A stretch of 64,000 nucleotides of DNA from Certhia americana (Eukaryota; Chordata; Aves; Passeriformes; Certhiidae). The position numbers and the translations under genes are program-made. The number at the start of each line of letters is the position of its first letter. The first letter of the stretch is position 1. The stretch spans positions 63,370,069 through 63,434,068 of the forward strand of contig CM031857.1 in NCBI GenBank assembly GCA_018697195.1, in the 5' to 3' direction. This document shows, piece by piece, positions 63,098-64,000 of the stretch. The notes beneath the pieces were generated by a model that was given only the letters and a program-made list of their open reading frames with translations, ran no database searches and was not told the origin of the DNA.

Positions 63098-64000
63098 CAT
63101 GCCCAAAATATTGAAAGGTGAGAAAAAATATTACATAGTAGCTACAGAATCTGCTTTTTTCCTTGAATAGGCAATATAGGAAAAATTGCTCAGCTATAGA
63201 GTTAAATAGGAGTAATCTCAAGTGGTGTGAAGAAGGGCACTTCATAGTTATGTAATCAACTGAAAGAGCATTTAGAAAGAACAGACAGCTGTCCCAGTCC
63301 AAATATCAGCAGCCAAGTGGGAGAGTTTGTCATTCTGTAAATGGCAAAATAACAAACACTTGACCTGAAGATAATAGGTTAATTGCTTTAATATTACATT
63401 TTGCATTGATGTTTGTTTTAATGTTGTGATGGATGAAAAGAGGTCATTTTTTTAAAATTCAGGCCTTCCAGAACTGCAAATCCTGCCCAGTGGCCTGATG
63501 AAAAAAACTCTTAGGTGACAAAATGAGTTGCATGTAAATGACAAGTAGGCTTGATGTGCCCTGAAAGCATTCGGCTTGGAGTGACCTGTGATCATAAATT
63601 ACTGGCATGCTGCATCAGATCCTAGACTTGTAATTTCATCAAGATCAACAAGATGCAATCTTGAAAACTGTTTGCATGATGTGAGGACGAATTGATGCCC
63701 TTGTCCTTTCAGACTGCTGGATCTGATGCTCAGGAGCCTGACTACTTTGTGTCTCTAAGTAGCAGTATAGGGCCATTGTAAATAATTAAGTAGAAATTTG
63801 TTACCCTTTTGTCAAATGTATTTCTGATGTTACTCTTCATTCGCCTCCATTAAGAAATCCCTTGATTAAATTTTAAAGTCTTAAACAATTTAAAGGGCTG
63901 AGAGCACAGGACACAAACTATAATCTGAATGTTTTGCACAGGAAAGTCATATTCTCTCTGGGAGAAAAGAAAATAATGTCAAGTATTTAATATGCAATCC
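63098..64000. other. Gene-free AT-rich sequence to window end
   Basis: No gene, transposon or RNA feature is seen in the last 0.9 kb. Confidence 0.65.

Noticed and set aside
62819..63302. Lys/Glu or Phe/Ser repeat proteins across the AAAAG array
   Set aside because: They are direct translations of the pentanucleotide repeat.
1..64000. CRISPR arrays, operons, phage or other prokaryotic systems
   Set aside because: The sequence is vertebrate nuclear DNA. No regularly spaced repeats or packed genes are present.

Overview
The window looks like vertebrate nuclear DNA, most likely avian. The sequence is AT-rich, has long gene-free stretches and no prokaryotic gene packing. Its only clearly recognisable interspersed repeats are CR1 LINE fragments, the dominant retroposon family of birds (also found in crocodilians and turtles). 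The exact species cannot be read from the sequence.

One protein-coding gene is supported. Bases 414 down to 1 on the minus strand hold the start codon and first 138 codons of a delta-protocadherin whose N-terminus matches PCDH9 as I remember it. The window cuts the exon exactly at the conserved Asp-x-Asn-Asp-Asn calcium motif between cadherin repeats 1 and 2. The gene runs leftward out of the window. Upstream of its ATG (rising coordinates) lie about 2 kb of 5' UTR or first-intron sequence and then a strong CpG island (about 2470-3055). The island carries two inverted CCAAT boxes, GC boxes, G-quadruplex-capable runs and a polypyrimidine tract, and is the likely PCDH9 promoter.

From about 3.1 kb to 64 kb I see no convincing protein-coding gene, tRNA, rRNA or known ncRNA. 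This is the 5' flanking gene desert of PCDH9. It contains CR1 fragments in both orientations (29.5, 34.2-34.8, 36.9, 42.5, 43.4, 51.25 and 56.2-56.8 kb), a candidate solo LTR near 49.25-49.69 kb, many mono-, di- and tetranucleotide runs, and a 137-bp (AAAAG)n array near 63 kb. The short open frames scattered through it look like chance.

The items most worth a second look are: an isolated CpG-dense patch with a consensus splice donor at 13.16-13.34 kb; three perfect hairpins within 200 bp at 33.02-33.22 kb; three exact AGGTCA half-sites at 30.07-30.10 kb; four separate perfect 11-bp stem-loops; and a possible 101-codon upstream ORF in the PCDH9 leader. I did not find an evident new biological system.
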